Part shown: positions 15,256 to 23,348 of the stretch, piece after piece
How the letters are laid out: each line of letters opens with the position of its first letter
Position numbering within the stretch: the stretch's first letter is position 1
DNA from: an uncultured Oscillospiraceae bacterium
GTDB lineage: Bacteria > Bacillota > Clostridia > Oscillospirales > Acutalibacteraceae
Length of the DNA stretch: 23,370 bases
Assembly (NCBI GenBank): GCA_905193585.1
Contig: CAJJPG010000016.1
Span: 1-23,370 of the forward strand
Direction of reading: 5' to 3'
The notes under the pieces: model-generated
The model's database searches: none
Told to the model about the DNA's origin: nothing
Seen by the model: only the letters and a program-made list of their open reading frames with translations
Program-made: the position numbers and the translations under genes

Positions 15256-16146
15256 TTATTGCGGAACTATAAGCTCTATTGCGTTGTGCAGGTTGGTAAT
15301 GCTTACTTCCTCGCTGCCCGCGGCGTACTCGCCGTCAAGCGTCCAGGACATTCCCGCGCCGCCCGTTACCGTAATGCTTTTTGCGGTGAAGAACTCTATG
15401 CCCTCGCGGTTTAAGTCCTTTTTCAAAATACCGTCTATTATGGGCTGCAGCTTTAAAATATTTTCGGGGTTGCGTATAAGCAGCACCTCAAACTCGCCGT
15501 CGTTCAGCTTTACGGCGGACTGATCGAACTTAACTATGCCGCCCACCGACATTGAGTTTGAAACCGCGCCGAAAAGAAAATCGCCCTCAGTCTCATATGT
15601 GTCGGTTTTGAATTTCAGGTGAATGGGCTTTATATTGCCGAGACTTTTTATTCCCTCAAAGAAGTACGCCGCCTGACCCAGCACGTTTTTAACATCCTGC
15701 GGGGCGGAATACGAAGCGTCGGTAAACGCGCCGAAGGACGCGGTGTAGGAGAAATATTTATCCCCGAATTTGCCTATGTCAAGGCGTATTTTTTTACCGG
15801 TGGTAATATCCTCCGCCGCTCTTTTTATGCTGCGGGCAATGTGCAGCCCCGAGGACCACTCGTTAAGCGTGCCCGATGGAATATAACCGAGCGTGCAGGC
15901 AATACCCGACCGCATAATTCCCGTTATAACCTCGTTTAAGGTGCCGTCGCCGCCGCAGACCACTATTTTTTCATACTCGTTTTCTTTTACGCCGGCTGCA
16001 AACTCGGTAGCGTCGCCCCGCGCCTTTGTGGGGTAAACGGTGACAAGCGAGCCGTCAGCCGAGAGTATGTTCACAACGTTTAAAAGCTCGGTTTTCATTT
16101 TAGCCTTGCCCGAGCAGGGGTTGACTATAAGAAGTGTTTTTCCCAT
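15256..16146 (-). CDS. Diacylglycerol/lipid kinase family protein
   Basis: This 296-residue protein has the diacylglycerol kinase catalytic domain. IVNPCSGKAK (7-16) and GGDGTLNE (65-72) form the nucleotide-binding part. The next conserved segment is PSGTLNEW (90-97), where most relatives have GTxNDF; Glu and Trp replace Asp and Phe. A C-terminal beta domain includes DGEFEVLLI and WTLDGE. Such enzymes phosphorylate diacylglycerol or related lipids at the membrane using ATP. In Firmicutes DgkB recycles diacylglycerol from lipoteichoic acid synthesis, which would fit the cell-wall genes downstream, but substrate is not shown. It lies between tsaD and mreB with short spacers. Confidence 0.88.
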   Translation of the reverse strand: MGKTLLIVNPCSGKAKMKTELLNVVNILSADGSLVTVYPTKARGDATEFAAGVKENEYEKIVVCGGDGTLNEVITGIMRSGIACTLGYIPSGTLNEWSSGLHIARSIKRAAEDITTGKKIRLDIGKFGDKYFSYTASFGAFTDASYSAPQDVKNVLGQAAYFFEGIKSLGNIKPIHLKFKTDTYETEGDFLFGAVSNSMSVGGIVKFDQSAVKLNDGEFEVLLIRNPENILKLQPIIDGILKKDLNREGIEFFTAKSITVTGGAGMSWTLDGEYAAGSEEVSITNLHNAIELIVPQ

Positions 16147-16164
16147 AAATAAACAAAGCTCCTT

Positions 16165-17172
16165 TTATCTGTAATTTATCGGCATAGTAGCGGCGGCGTT
16201 CAGTTCCGCTCCCGCTGTGTTGCCGTCCTTAAATTCGTAATACGCCTGCACGCCTACCATTGCCGCATTATCGCCGCAATATTTAAGCTCTGGGTAATAA
16301 AGTGTAAGCCCCTTTTTTTCGCACTCCGCTTTAAGCCTTGCGCGCAGCTCACTGTTTGCCGAAACGCCGCCCGCAACCGCTATGGTTTTAAAGCCTGTTT
16401 TTTCGGCCGCGGCAAGCGTTGCCGATATCAGCATATCGCACACCCGCTGCCTTACCGTGGCGCAAAGCACGGGAACATCTATTCCCCCGCCCTTTTGCGA
16501 TGTGTTGTTTACAAGGTTCATAACCGCGGTTTTAAGCCCCGAAAAGCTGAAATCAAACTCGCCCGTGGAAACGTGGGGGTGGGGCAGGGGGTATTTATCG
16601 GTATCCGCTACGGTTGCGGTTTTATCAAGATTTACGCCGCCGGGGTAAGAAAGCCCTAAGCAGCGCGCCGCTTTATCCATGCACTCGCCCGCCGCGTCAT
16701 CCTGCGTTTCGCCTATTATTTTGAACTTCGTATAATCGGTAACCTCCGCTAAAACCGTGTTCCCGCCCGATACTAAAAGACAGAGAAACGGGGGTTTCAG
16801 CTCGGGGTGAGTAATATAATTCGCCGCAATGTGCGAGCGCAAATGGTGCACGGGTATAAGCGGTTTATTAAGCGACATTGCAAGCCCTTTTGCAAAATTC
16901 ACGCCTACAAGCAGCGCCCCTATAAGCCCGGGGGCAAAGGTGACCGCTACCGCGTCAATATCATTATACCCGATATTCGCCGCTTTCAGCGCCTCGTCTA
17001 CCACGGCGGATATAGCCTCGGTATGCCGTCTTGACGCGATTTCGGGCACAACGCCGCCGTAAATCTTATGCTCGGCTATTTGCGTAGCTACTATATTTGA
17101 AAGTACTTCCCGCCCCTCGGTGACCGCCGCGGCGGTTTCATCACAGGAGCTTTCAATAGCTAATATCTTCAT
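16165..17172 (-). CDS. tsaD: tRNA N6-adenosine threonylcarbamoyltransferase TsaD
   Basis: TsaD transfers the threonylcarbamoyl group to A37 of tRNAs that read ANN codons, working with TsaB and TsaE. The 335 residues give the normal length. The start is ILAIESSCDETAAAV. GGVVPEIASRRH (39-50) is a family mark. The metal-binding histidines are probably H110 and H114 in HHLRSH, where many relatives have HxEGH. SGGNT (135-139) replaces the more common SGGHT. YCGDNAAMVG near the end holds the conserved Asp. tsaB and tsaE are absent from the window, but the RimI domain fused upstream is a common tsaB-rimI-tsaD neighbour. It begins 7 bases after that gene. Confidence 0.96.
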   Translation of the reverse strand: MKILAIESSCDETAAAVTEGREVLSNIVATQIAEHKIYGGVVPEIASRRHTEAISAVVDEALKAANIGYNDIDAVAVTFAPGLIGALLVGVNFAKGLAMSLNKPLIPVHHLRSHIAANYITHPELKPPFLCLLVSGGNTVLAEVTDYTKFKIIGETQDDAAGECMDKAARCLGLSYPGGVNLDKTATVADTDKYPLPHPHVSTGEFDFSFSGLKTAVMNLVNNTSQKGGGIDVPVLCATVRQRVCDMLISATLAAAEKTGFKTIAVAGGVSANSELRARLKAECEKKGLTLYYPELKYCGDNAAMVGVQAYYEFKDGNTAGAELNAAATMPINYR

Positions 17173-17179
17173 AAAAGAA

Positions 17180-18025
17180 TTAAAACCTCTTCGTCATAAT
17201 AAGCGCGTCCTCGCGCGGGTCGCGGTAAAAGTTTTTCCGCCGCCCCTCTTCTTTAAAGCCCGCTTTTTTATAAAGGGCTATTGCATTGCCGTTTGATACC
17301 CGCACCTCAAGGCTTACAAAGGTAAGCTTTTTTTCCTGCGCCAGCTCAAACACCCGCTTTATAAGCGCGGTGGCAACGCCCTTTTTGCGGTATTGCGGAA
17401 AAACCGCCACATTGGTAATATACCCCTCGTCAAGCACCGGCTTTATGCCTATGTAGCCGAGCAGGTGCTCCGCGTTTTCGGCAACGAAAAATTCCGTACC
17501 GTGCTCTGCCGCCTCGCGTATGCTCTCATTACTCCAAGGCTCTGAAAAGCAGTCCTTTTCAAGCTTTGCCACAGCCGCCGTGTGGCGCTGCTCCATAGGT
17601 AATATTTTAAAATCGGCAAAAAAGCCGTCGGCTATCAGCTTATCTATCGCCGCGAATATTTCATCTCGGCACTTTCTGTAAATTTCAATATCCCCGCCGT
17701 ATGGGTCGGAAATGCCGCCGCCCAGTAAAAACAGCTTGCTGCCCTGCACACCCGCGCTTAAAAGCGCCGCCTTGTGCGAGGGGGAAAGGCATATAATTTT
17801 ATCTGCCGCAGCTACGTCCTCCGCGGTTATCTGCCTTGATATATGCCCGCTTATATCTATTCCCTTTTCCGCGCAGGCAATGCGTGAATTAACGCTCACT
17901 ACCGCGCCATTCGCCGCAAGACCGCGGCTCTCCACCGTAACGCCGGGCAGCTGCTTTGAGCGGAGATACCCCTCTGCCATAGGGCTGCGGCAGGTGTTGC
18001 CGGTGCAAACGAATAAAATCTTCAT
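17180..18025 (-). CDS. Fusion: low-molecular-weight protein phosphatase (arginine-type signature) + RimI-like N-acetyltransferase
   Basis: One 281-residue chain holds two complete domains. Residues 1 to about 138 are a low-molecular-weight phosphatase. The P-loop is CTGNTCRS (C7-x5-R13) and the general-acid loop is DPYGG (D107-P108). Thr at position 11 of the loop (CTGNTCR instead of CxGNICR) matches the Thr of B. subtilis YwlE, which favours phosphoarginine over phosphotyrosine. Residues from about 139 to 281 are a GNAT acetyltransferase of the RimI type. TNVAVFPQYRKKGVATALI (205-222) binds acetyl-CoA, and E240, Y252 and Y267 lie where RimI has catalytic residues. RimI acetylates the N-terminus of ribosomal protein S18. 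The ATG directly follows the polA stop (TAAATG). No frameshift is seen near the junction. Confidence 0.9.
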   Translation of the reverse strand: MKILFVCTGNTCRSPMAEGYLRSKQLPGVTVESRGLAANGAVVSVNSRIACAEKGIDISGHISRQITAEDVAAADKIICLSPSHKAALLSAGVQGSKLFLLGGGISDPYGGDIEIYRKCRDEIFAAIDKLIADGFFADFKILPMEQRHTAAVAKLEKDCFSEPWSNESIREAAEHGTEFFVAENAEHLLGYIGIKPVLDEGYITNVAVFPQYRKKGVATALIKRVFELAQEKKLTFVSLEVRVSNGNAIALYKKAGFKEEGRRKNFYRDPREDALIMTKRF

Positions 18026-20554
18026 TTAAGCCTTCGCCTCTAACCAGGTTTTTCCGAAATGCGCCTCGGCGGTAAGCCTTACCGCTAAATCGGCGGCGCT
18101 TTCCATTTCTCTTTCAAGCAGCGCGCACACGCCCTCGGCGTCCTTTTCATCGCACTCCACAATCAATTCGTCGTGTACCTGCAAAATAAGCCTTGCCGTG
18201 GGAAATTCGTCTTTTAAGCTGCGAGATACCTTTATCATAGCTATTTTTATAATATCCGCCGCCGTGCCCTGTATAGGCGCGTTTCTTGCAACCCGCTCCC
18301 CGAAAGCCCGCATATTTCCGTTTGAGTTTGAAAGCTCGGGTATATAGCGCCGCCTGCCGTAAAGCGTGGTAACGTAGCCGTTTTTCTTTGCGTCCTCAAT
18401 CGCTTTTTCCATATACGCCGCAACGCCGGGGTACGCCGCCAAATAGCTTTTAATGTATCTGTCCGCCTCAGCCCTTGTAACGCCTATATCCTTTGAAAGC
18501 GAAAACGCGCCTATTCCGTACACAATGCCGAAATTAACCGCCTTTGCGCGGCTGCGAAGCTCGGGTGTTATCATATCCTGCGGCAGCCCGAAAACCTGCG
18601 AGGCGGTAACGGTGTGAATATCCGTTCCGCTGCCGAAAGCGTTTATCATATTCGCGTCCCCCGACATACTTGCAAGCACTCTCAGCTCAATTTGCGAATA
18701 GTCAGCGTCGCAAAGAACTCTGCCTGCGGGCGCGTTGAAATACTCGCGCAGCCGCCTGCCCTCCGCCGTTCTTACGGGAATGTTCTGTAAATTCGGCTCA
18801 AGCGAGCTTATTCTGCCCGTGCGCGCCTCTGTTTGATTAAAGGTGGAGTGTATTCTGCCGTCCTCTGCTATGCAGTCCTGCAAGCCGTCGGCATAGGTGG
18901 ATTTAAGTTTTGCAAGCTGGCGGTAGTTAAGCAGCAGCGATACCGCGGGGTGCTCGTTTTTGAGCCCCTCCAGCACCTCGGCTCCCGTGCTGTAGCCGCT
19001 TTTGGTCTTCTTTTTAGCGGGCAGCCCCAGCTTTTCAAAAAGCGCCACGCCCAGCTGCTTTGGTGAATTTAAGTTAAACTCATACCCCACAAGCGAATAT
19101 ATTTCGCTTTCAAGCGCTTTTATGCGGGTATCAAGCTCACTTGATAAGGCTTTAAGCCCGTTTACGTCCGCCGAAAAGCCGCAAAGCTCCATTTCGCCGA
19201 GCACCCTTGCCAGCGGCAGCTCAATTTCATCAAAAAGCCTTTTTTGCCCTGTTTTTTCAAGCTCGTTTTCCAGCGTATCGCAGGCAAGCGAGAAAAGGCA
19301 GGCGTTTTTAATAAATTCGTCCGTTTCGCCCTCAATTTCGGGCTCATAGGGCGCGTATTCGGCAATTATTCTGTCGGTCGCATAGGAGGATGCGGAAGGA
19401 TTGCAAAGATACGCCGCCAGCATTGTATCAAAGCGCACGCCCGCAATATCGGAGTATTTCTTGCTTAAATTTTTAAAATCGTGCACACGCTTTTTTATGC
19501 CGCCGTCTTTAAGCAGCTCTTCAAGCTTACCGTCGGAAATTACCGTGACCGTATCGCCCGATACCGCCGCGATTTTTTCGTCCGCAATATATATATCCGC
19601 CTTATTCTTAATATCGGCGGTTTTTATGAATTTAAAGCTCTTTTTATCCGACATATCAAGACATAGCTGCATACCCGAATTATCGGGCTTCAGCCCCATT
19701 TTTTCCATAAGCTTGAAAAATTCAAGTCGGGTCATAAGGCGCGCTAATTCCGCATCGTTCCGCGGTTTTATTTTGTAGTGCGAAATGTCGGTATTTATGG
19801 GAGCCTCGCGGCAAATAGTGCCGAGCTCGCGGCTTAAATACGCGCTTTCGCGCCCCGCCTCCAGCTTTTTGCGCACGCTTTCCTTAATATCAAGCGTTTC
19901 AAGGCTTTCGTAAATATTATCTATGCTGTGAAAACGGGTTATAAGGTCGGTCGCGGTCTTTTCGCCCACGCCCGCCACACCGGGAATATTATCCGATAAG
20001 TCTCCCATAAGGCTTTTAAGCTCTATCATCTCGGGCGGGGTTAGCCCATAGCGCTCAAAAAGCGCCGCTTTATCGTAATTTATAATTTCGGGCTTGCCCA
20101 TTTTGGTTGCGGCAAGCAAAACCCTTGTGGTATCAGAAACAAGCTGTAATGAATCGCGGTCGCCCGTGGCTATAACGCACTCGTTCCCGCTCTTTTCGCA
20201 AAGAGCGGCAAGCGTGCCCAAAATATCGTCCGCCTCGTAGGTCTCGCACTCTACGCAGGTGTAGCCCGCTAAGGTCAGCCACTCTTTCATAACCGGCATT
20301 TGCTGCGCCAGTTCTTCGGGCATACCTTTTCTGCCCGCTTTATACTCCGCATATTTTTTATGGCGGAAGGTAGGCGCTTTAAGGTCGAAAGCAACCGCAA
20401 CGCCCTCGGGCTTTTCAAGCTCTGTCAGTCGGTTCAATATATTTATAAAGCCGTAAACCGCGTTTGTGTAGGTGCCGTCCTTTGCGGTGAGCAGCTTTAT
20501 CCCGTAAAACGCGCGGTTTATAATACTGTTGCCGTCAATCGCAAGCAGCTTCAA
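18026..20554 (-). CDS. polA: DNA polymerase I
   Basis: Pol I fills gaps and removes RNA primers in replication and repair. In 842 residues, the N-terminal 5'-3' exonuclease (about 1-290) begins LLAIDGNSIINRAFYG. The middle 3'-5' exonuclease-like domain (about 310-470) seems to lack the catalytic acidic motifs (no clear DxE, or YxxxD) and is probably inactive, as in many Gram-positives. The polymerase domain has motif A DADYSQIELRVLA, the O-helix RSRAKAVNFGIVYGIGAF (with Phe at the sugar-selecting site), and motif C VHDE (HDE at 794-796). TTG at 20552-20554 is the start; GGGGGAAG lies upstream. It is the first gene of the long leftward cluster. Confidence 0.97.
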   Translation of the reverse strand: MKLLAIDGNSIINRAFYGIKLLTAKDGTYTNAVYGFINILNRLTELEKPEGVAVAFDLKAPTFRHKKYAEYKAGRKGMPEELAQQMPVMKEWLTLAGYTCVECETYEADDILGTLAALCEKSGNECVIATGDRDSLQLVSDTTRVLLAATKMGKPEIINYDKAALFERYGLTPPEMIELKSLMGDLSDNIPGVAGVGEKTATDLITRFHSIDNIYESLETLDIKESVRKKLEAGRESAYLSRELGTICREAPINTDISHYKIKPRNDAELARLMTRLEFFKLMEKMGLKPDNSGMQLCLDMSDKKSFKFIKTADIKNKADIYIADEKIAAVSGDTVTVISDGKLEELLKDGGIKKRVHDFKNLSKKYSDIAGVRFDTMLAAYLCNPSASSYATDRIIAEYAPYEPEIEGETDEFIKNACLFSLACDTLENELEKTGQKRLFDEIELPLARVLGEMELCGFSADVNGLKALSSELDTRIKALESEIYSLVGYEFNLNSPKQLGVALFEKLGLPAKKKTKSGYSTGAEVLEGLKNEHPAVSLLLNYRQLAKLKSTYADGLQDCIAEDGRIHSTFNQTEARTGRISSLEPNLQNIPVRTAEGRRLREYFNAPAGRVLCDADYSQIELRVLASMSGDANMINAFGSGTDIHTVTASQVFGLPQDMITPELRSRAKAVNFGIVYGIGAFSLSKDIGVTRAEADRYIKSYLAAYPGVAAYMEKAIEDAKKNGYVTTLYGRRRYIPELSNSNGNMRAFGERVARNAPIQGTAADIIKIAMIKVSRSLKDEFPTARLILQVHDELIVECDEKDAEGVCALLEREMESAADLAVRLTAEAHFGKTWLEAKA

Positions 20555-20586
20555 GGCTTACTTCCCCCTTTTACATATATGGAATT

Positions 20587-20615
20587 ATTATACCATTATT
20601 TAATTGCCATGTCAT
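20587..20615 (-). promoter_or_regulatory. SigA promoter of the polA-led cluster
   Basis: On the minus strand, ATGACA (20610-20615), a 17-base spacer and TATAAT (20587-20592). An A/T-rich tract lies just upstream (20620-20665), in a position where it could act as an UP element. Confidence 0.8.
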
Positions 20616-20674
20616 CACTTTTTTAAAAAATTCATTTTTTCTTAAAAAATCAAAATTTTAAAATTAACAGTCGG

Positions 20675-20706
20675 TTCAAATTTATTTCGGCATTTTATGG
20701 TAGAAT
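20675..20706 (+). promoter_or_regulatory. Putative promoter of the citrate synthase gene
   Basis: TAGAAT (20701-20706) is preceded by TGG, an extended -10 element. The best -35 (TTCAAA, 20675-20680) is 20 bases away, so recognition may rest on the extended -10. It is divergent from polA. Confidence 0.5.
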
Positions 20707-20739
20707 ATAAAGGTGAAATTTAATTAAGGAAGTGATTAT

Positions 20740-22128
20740 ATGAGCGGAAATAACGGCTACGCAGGTAACGATATAACTCTCGAAATACTTAAATATTCGT
20801 CCCTCTGCACCGATAACTGCCGCATTGAGCCGCAGTTGTATATTGAACATAAAGTAAACAGAGGACTAAGAGACTTAAACGGTAAAGGCGTGCTTACGGG
20901 ACTTACCGAAATATCCGAAATAGTCTCCAAAAAAATTGTAAACGGCGAGGAAATACCCTGCCGCGGCAAGCTTTATTACAGGGGCTACGACGTTGAGCAG
21001 CTGGTCGCGGGATTTATAAAGGACGGCCGCTTCGGCTTTGAGGAAATAGTGTATCTTCTGCTTTTCGCAAAACTGCCAAATGCGGAACAGCTGAAAGACT
21101 TCTGTTCCCTGCTATCCTCATACCGCACCCTGCCCGGCTCGTTTGTAAGGGATATTATTATGAAAGCACCCTCTGCCAATATGATGAATTCACTGGCGCG
21201 CAGCGTTCTGACCCTTTACTCTTATGATACCAACGCAGAAGATACTTCAATTCCCAATGTTTTGCGCCAGTGCTTACAGCTTATTGCGAGATTTCCGCTG
21301 CTTTCGGTATACGGCTACCACTCTTACGACTATTATCTGCGCGGCAGCAACAGCTTTTTTATTCACGAGCCGCGCGCGGAGCTTTCAACCGCCGAAAACA
21401 TTTTATATATGCTCAGAATCGACGGTAAATACACCCCGCTTGAGGCAAAGGTGCTTGACGCTGCATTAGTGCTGCACGCAGAGCACGGCGGCGGTAACAA
21501 CTCCACCTTTACAACCCATGTTGTGTCCTCCTCGGGAACAGACACCTACTCCGCAATCGCCGCGGCACTCGGCTCGCTTAAAGGACCTAAGCACGGCGGA
21601 GCGAATATAAAGGTGTGCGCCATGTTTAACGATATAAAGGAAAATGTGCGCGACTGGAACGACGAAGAGGAAATATCCGCTTACCTAAAAAAGATACTCC
21701 ACAAAGAGGCGTTTGATAAAGCAGGGCTTATCTACGGCGTGGGTCACGCGGTATATTCGGTTTCCGACCCGCGTGCCGAGGTCTTTAAGGGCTTTGTAAA
21801 ATCCCTTTCCGAAGAAAAGGGGCTTGACCGCGAATACGCGCTTTACTCAGCTGTTGAAAGGCTCGCCCCCGAAATAATAGCGGGAGAGAGAAAAATGTAT
21901 AAGGGCGTCAGCGTAAACGTGGACTTTTACAGCGGCTTTGTTTACGATATGCTGGGGCTGCCGCACGAGCTTTACACCCCGCTTTTCGCAATAGCGCGCA
22001 TTGCGGGCTGGAGCGCCCACAGAATAGAAGAGCTGCTGAATGCCGGAAAGATTATCCGCCCGGCTTATATGAGCGTTCAGCCGCACCGCGAATATTTACC
22101 CTTAAGCGAGCGGAAAAACGGGCTTTAA
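20740..22128 (+). CDS. Citrate synthase
   Basis: This enzyme condenses oxaloacetate and acetyl-CoA to citrate. The 462 residues show all catalytic marks: LHAEHGGGNNSTFTTHVV (245-262), H285 in GPKHGGAN, H336 in GVGHAVYSVSDPRA, and D394 in NVDFYSG. AAGGAAGTG precedes the ATG. The N-terminal 65 residues or so form an extension relative to the short bacterial form, as in many Clostridia. No aconitase or isocitrate dehydrogenase lies alongside. In an anaerobe this likely supplies 2-oxoglutarate for glutamate synthesis. A 2-methylcitrate synthase role cannot be excluded, but no other propionate gene is present. The stereochemical type (Re or Si) is not readable. It lies alone between polA and galE. 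Confidence 0.94.
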   Translation: MSGNNGYAGNDITLEILKYSSLCTDNCRIEPQLYIEHKVNRGLRDLNGKGVLTGLTEISEIVSKKIVNGEEIPCRGKLYYRGYDVEQLVAGFIKDGRFGFEEIVYLLLFAKLPNAEQLKDFCSLLSSYRTLPGSFVRDIIMKAPSANMMNSLARSVLTLYSYDTNAEDTSIPNVLRQCLQLIARFPLLSVYGYHSYDYYLRGSNSFFIHEPRAELSTAENILYMLRIDGKYTPLEAKVLDAALVLHAEHGGGNNSTFTTHVVSSSGTDTYSAIAAALGSLKGPKHGGANIKVCAMFNDIKENVRDWNDEEEISAYLKKILHKEAFDKAGLIYGVGHAVYSVSDPRAEVFKGFVKSLSEEKGLDREYALYSAVERLAPEIIAGERKMYKGVSVNVDFYSGFVYDMLGLPHELYTPLFAIARIAGWSAHRIEELLNAGKIIRPAYMSVQPHREYLPLSERKNGL

Positions 22129-22131
22129 TAC

Positions 22132-22160
22132 TTGACAAATCGCACAATTTGCTATATTAT
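22132..22160 (+). promoter_or_regulatory. SigA promoter of galE
   Basis: TTGACA (22132-22137), a 17-base spacer and TATTAT (22155-22160). It begins just 4 bases after the citrate synthase stop codon. I see no terminator in the 52-base spacer, so read-through is also possible. Confidence 0.85.
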
Positions 22161-22195
22161 TATTTGAGGCAAATACTTATTTGGAGGTAACCGTT

Positions 22196-23209
22196 ATGTC
22201 AATCTTAATAACCGGCGGCGCCGGGTTTATCGGCAGCCATACATGCGTTGAAATGCTTAACGCCGGATATGACGTTGTTGTTGTGGATAATCTTGATAAC
22301 AGCAGCAGCGAATCCCTTTCCCGCGTTGAAAAAATTACAGGAAAAAAAGTAAAATTCTATAAGGAAGACGTTCGCAACAGGGAAGCCCTCCGCAAAATCT
22401 TCACCGAAAACGATATTGAGGCGGTAATCCATTTCGCCGGGCTTAAAGCCGTGGGTGAATCGGTGCGCGAGCCGATTATGTATTACGATAACAACCTTAT
22501 AAACACCATCGTTTTGCTTGAAACCATGAACGAGTTCGGCGTAAAGAAAATTGTATTTTCTTCCTCCGCCACCGTTTACGGCGTTGCTACAGAGATGCCG
22601 CTGGTTGAGGGTATGCCGCTCGGCGCTATAAACCCCTACGGCAGAACGAAGCTGTTTATAGAGCATATTCTTTCCGACCTCTATGTTGCCGATAAGGACT
22701 GGTGCGTGGCGCTGCTGCGTTACTTTAACCCCATAGGCGCACACAAGAGCGGGCTTATAGGCGAAGACCCCAAGGGTATACCGAATAACCTTATGCCCTA
22801 CATATCGCAGGTTGCTGTAGGCAAGCTCGAAAAGCTGCACGTTTTCGGCAACGATTATAAAACGGTGGACGGCACTGGCGTTCGCGATTATATACATGTT
22901 GTCGATTTGGCGGTAGGCCACGTTAAGGCTATAGACTGGGCGCTTAAAAATAAGGGCTGCGAGGCGTTCAACCTCGGCACCGGAAACGGCACGAGCGTTT
23001 TGCAGCTGCGTGACGCGTTTGTAAAAGCAACAGGTGTTGACGTGCCTTACGTTATAGACCCGCGCCGCCCCGGCGACCCCGACGAGGTTTACGCAAACGC
23101 CGATAAGGCTAAAAAGGTTCTCGGCTGGACCGCGAAGTACGGCATTGAAGAGATGTGCGAGGACACTTGGCGTTGGCAGAAAAATAACCCCAACGGCTTT
23201 GAAAAATAA
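22196..23209 (+). CDS. galE: UDP-glucose 4-epimerase
   Basis: GalE interconverts UDP-glucose and UDP-galactose with bound NAD, feeding galactose use and cell-surface sugars. ATG 22196 is chosen because TTGGAGG lies 8 bases upstream; this gives 337 residues. The Rossmann motif GGAGFIGSH (7-15), S124 in FSSSATVYG and Y148/K152 in NPYGRTK give the catalytic set of short-chain extended dehydrogenases. RYFNPIGAH and the C-terminal RPGDPDEVYANADKAKKVLGW support epimerase over other family members. Activity on N-acetylated sugars cannot be ruled out. It is monocistronic with its own promoter and terminator. Confidence 0.96.
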   Translation: MSILITGGAGFIGSHTCVEMLNAGYDVVVVDNLDNSSSESLSRVEKITGKKVKFYKEDVRNREALRKIFTENDIEAVIHFAGLKAVGESVREPIMYYDNNLINTIVLLETMNEFGVKKIVFSSSATVYGVATEMPLVEGMPLGAINPYGRTKLFIEHILSDLYVADKDWCVALLRYFNPIGAHKSGLIGEDPKGIPNNLMPYISQVAVGKLEKLHVFGNDYKTVDGTGVRDYIHVVDLAVGHVKAIDWALKNKGCEAFNLGTGNGTSVLQLRDAFVKATGVDVPYVIDPRRPGDPDEVYANADKAKKVLGWTAKYGIEEMCEDTWRWQKNNPNGFEK

Positions 23210-23216
23210 AAATAAA

Positions 23217-23237
23217 GGACGGTTTCGCCGTCCTTTT
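23217..23237 (+). terminator. Terminator of galE
   Basis: GGACGG (23217-23222), loop TTTCG and CCGTCC (23228-23233), followed by TTTT. It ends 5 bases before the tRNA gene. Confidence 0.85.
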
Positions 23238-23241
23238 ATAT

Positions 23242-23318
23242 CCGCCTGTGGCGCAGCTGGATAACGCAGCAGATTCCGATTCTGAAGAACGGGGGTTCGA
23301 ATCCCTTCGGGCGGGCCA
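23242..23318 (+). tRNA. tRNA-Arg (anticodon CCG)
   Basis: The 77 bases fold as a tRNA. The acceptor stem is CCGCCTG with CGGGCGG, the discriminator is G and CCA is encoded. The D-loop is AGCTGGATAA, the anticodon loop TTCCGAT with anticodon CCG at 34-36 (reads CGG), and the T-loop TTCGAAT. Oddities are an unpaired 27-43 (G/A), an A at 22 facing C13, and two G-U pairs in the T-stem. Only one codon is served, so other arginine tRNAs must lie elsewhere. Confidence 0.93.
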
Positions 23319-23348
23319 TAAGAGGGCACTAAAAAAGATGCCTAAGCG

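Noticed and set aside
20555..20739. Riboswitch between polA and the citrate synthase gene
   Set aside because: The spacer is A/T-rich with promoters for both directions, and no conserved aptamer-like stem set is visible.
22205..23329. 374-codon minus-strand frame over galE and the tRNA
   Set aside because: It covers galE, its terminator and the tRNA on the opposite strand; none of its residues form a recognisable domain.
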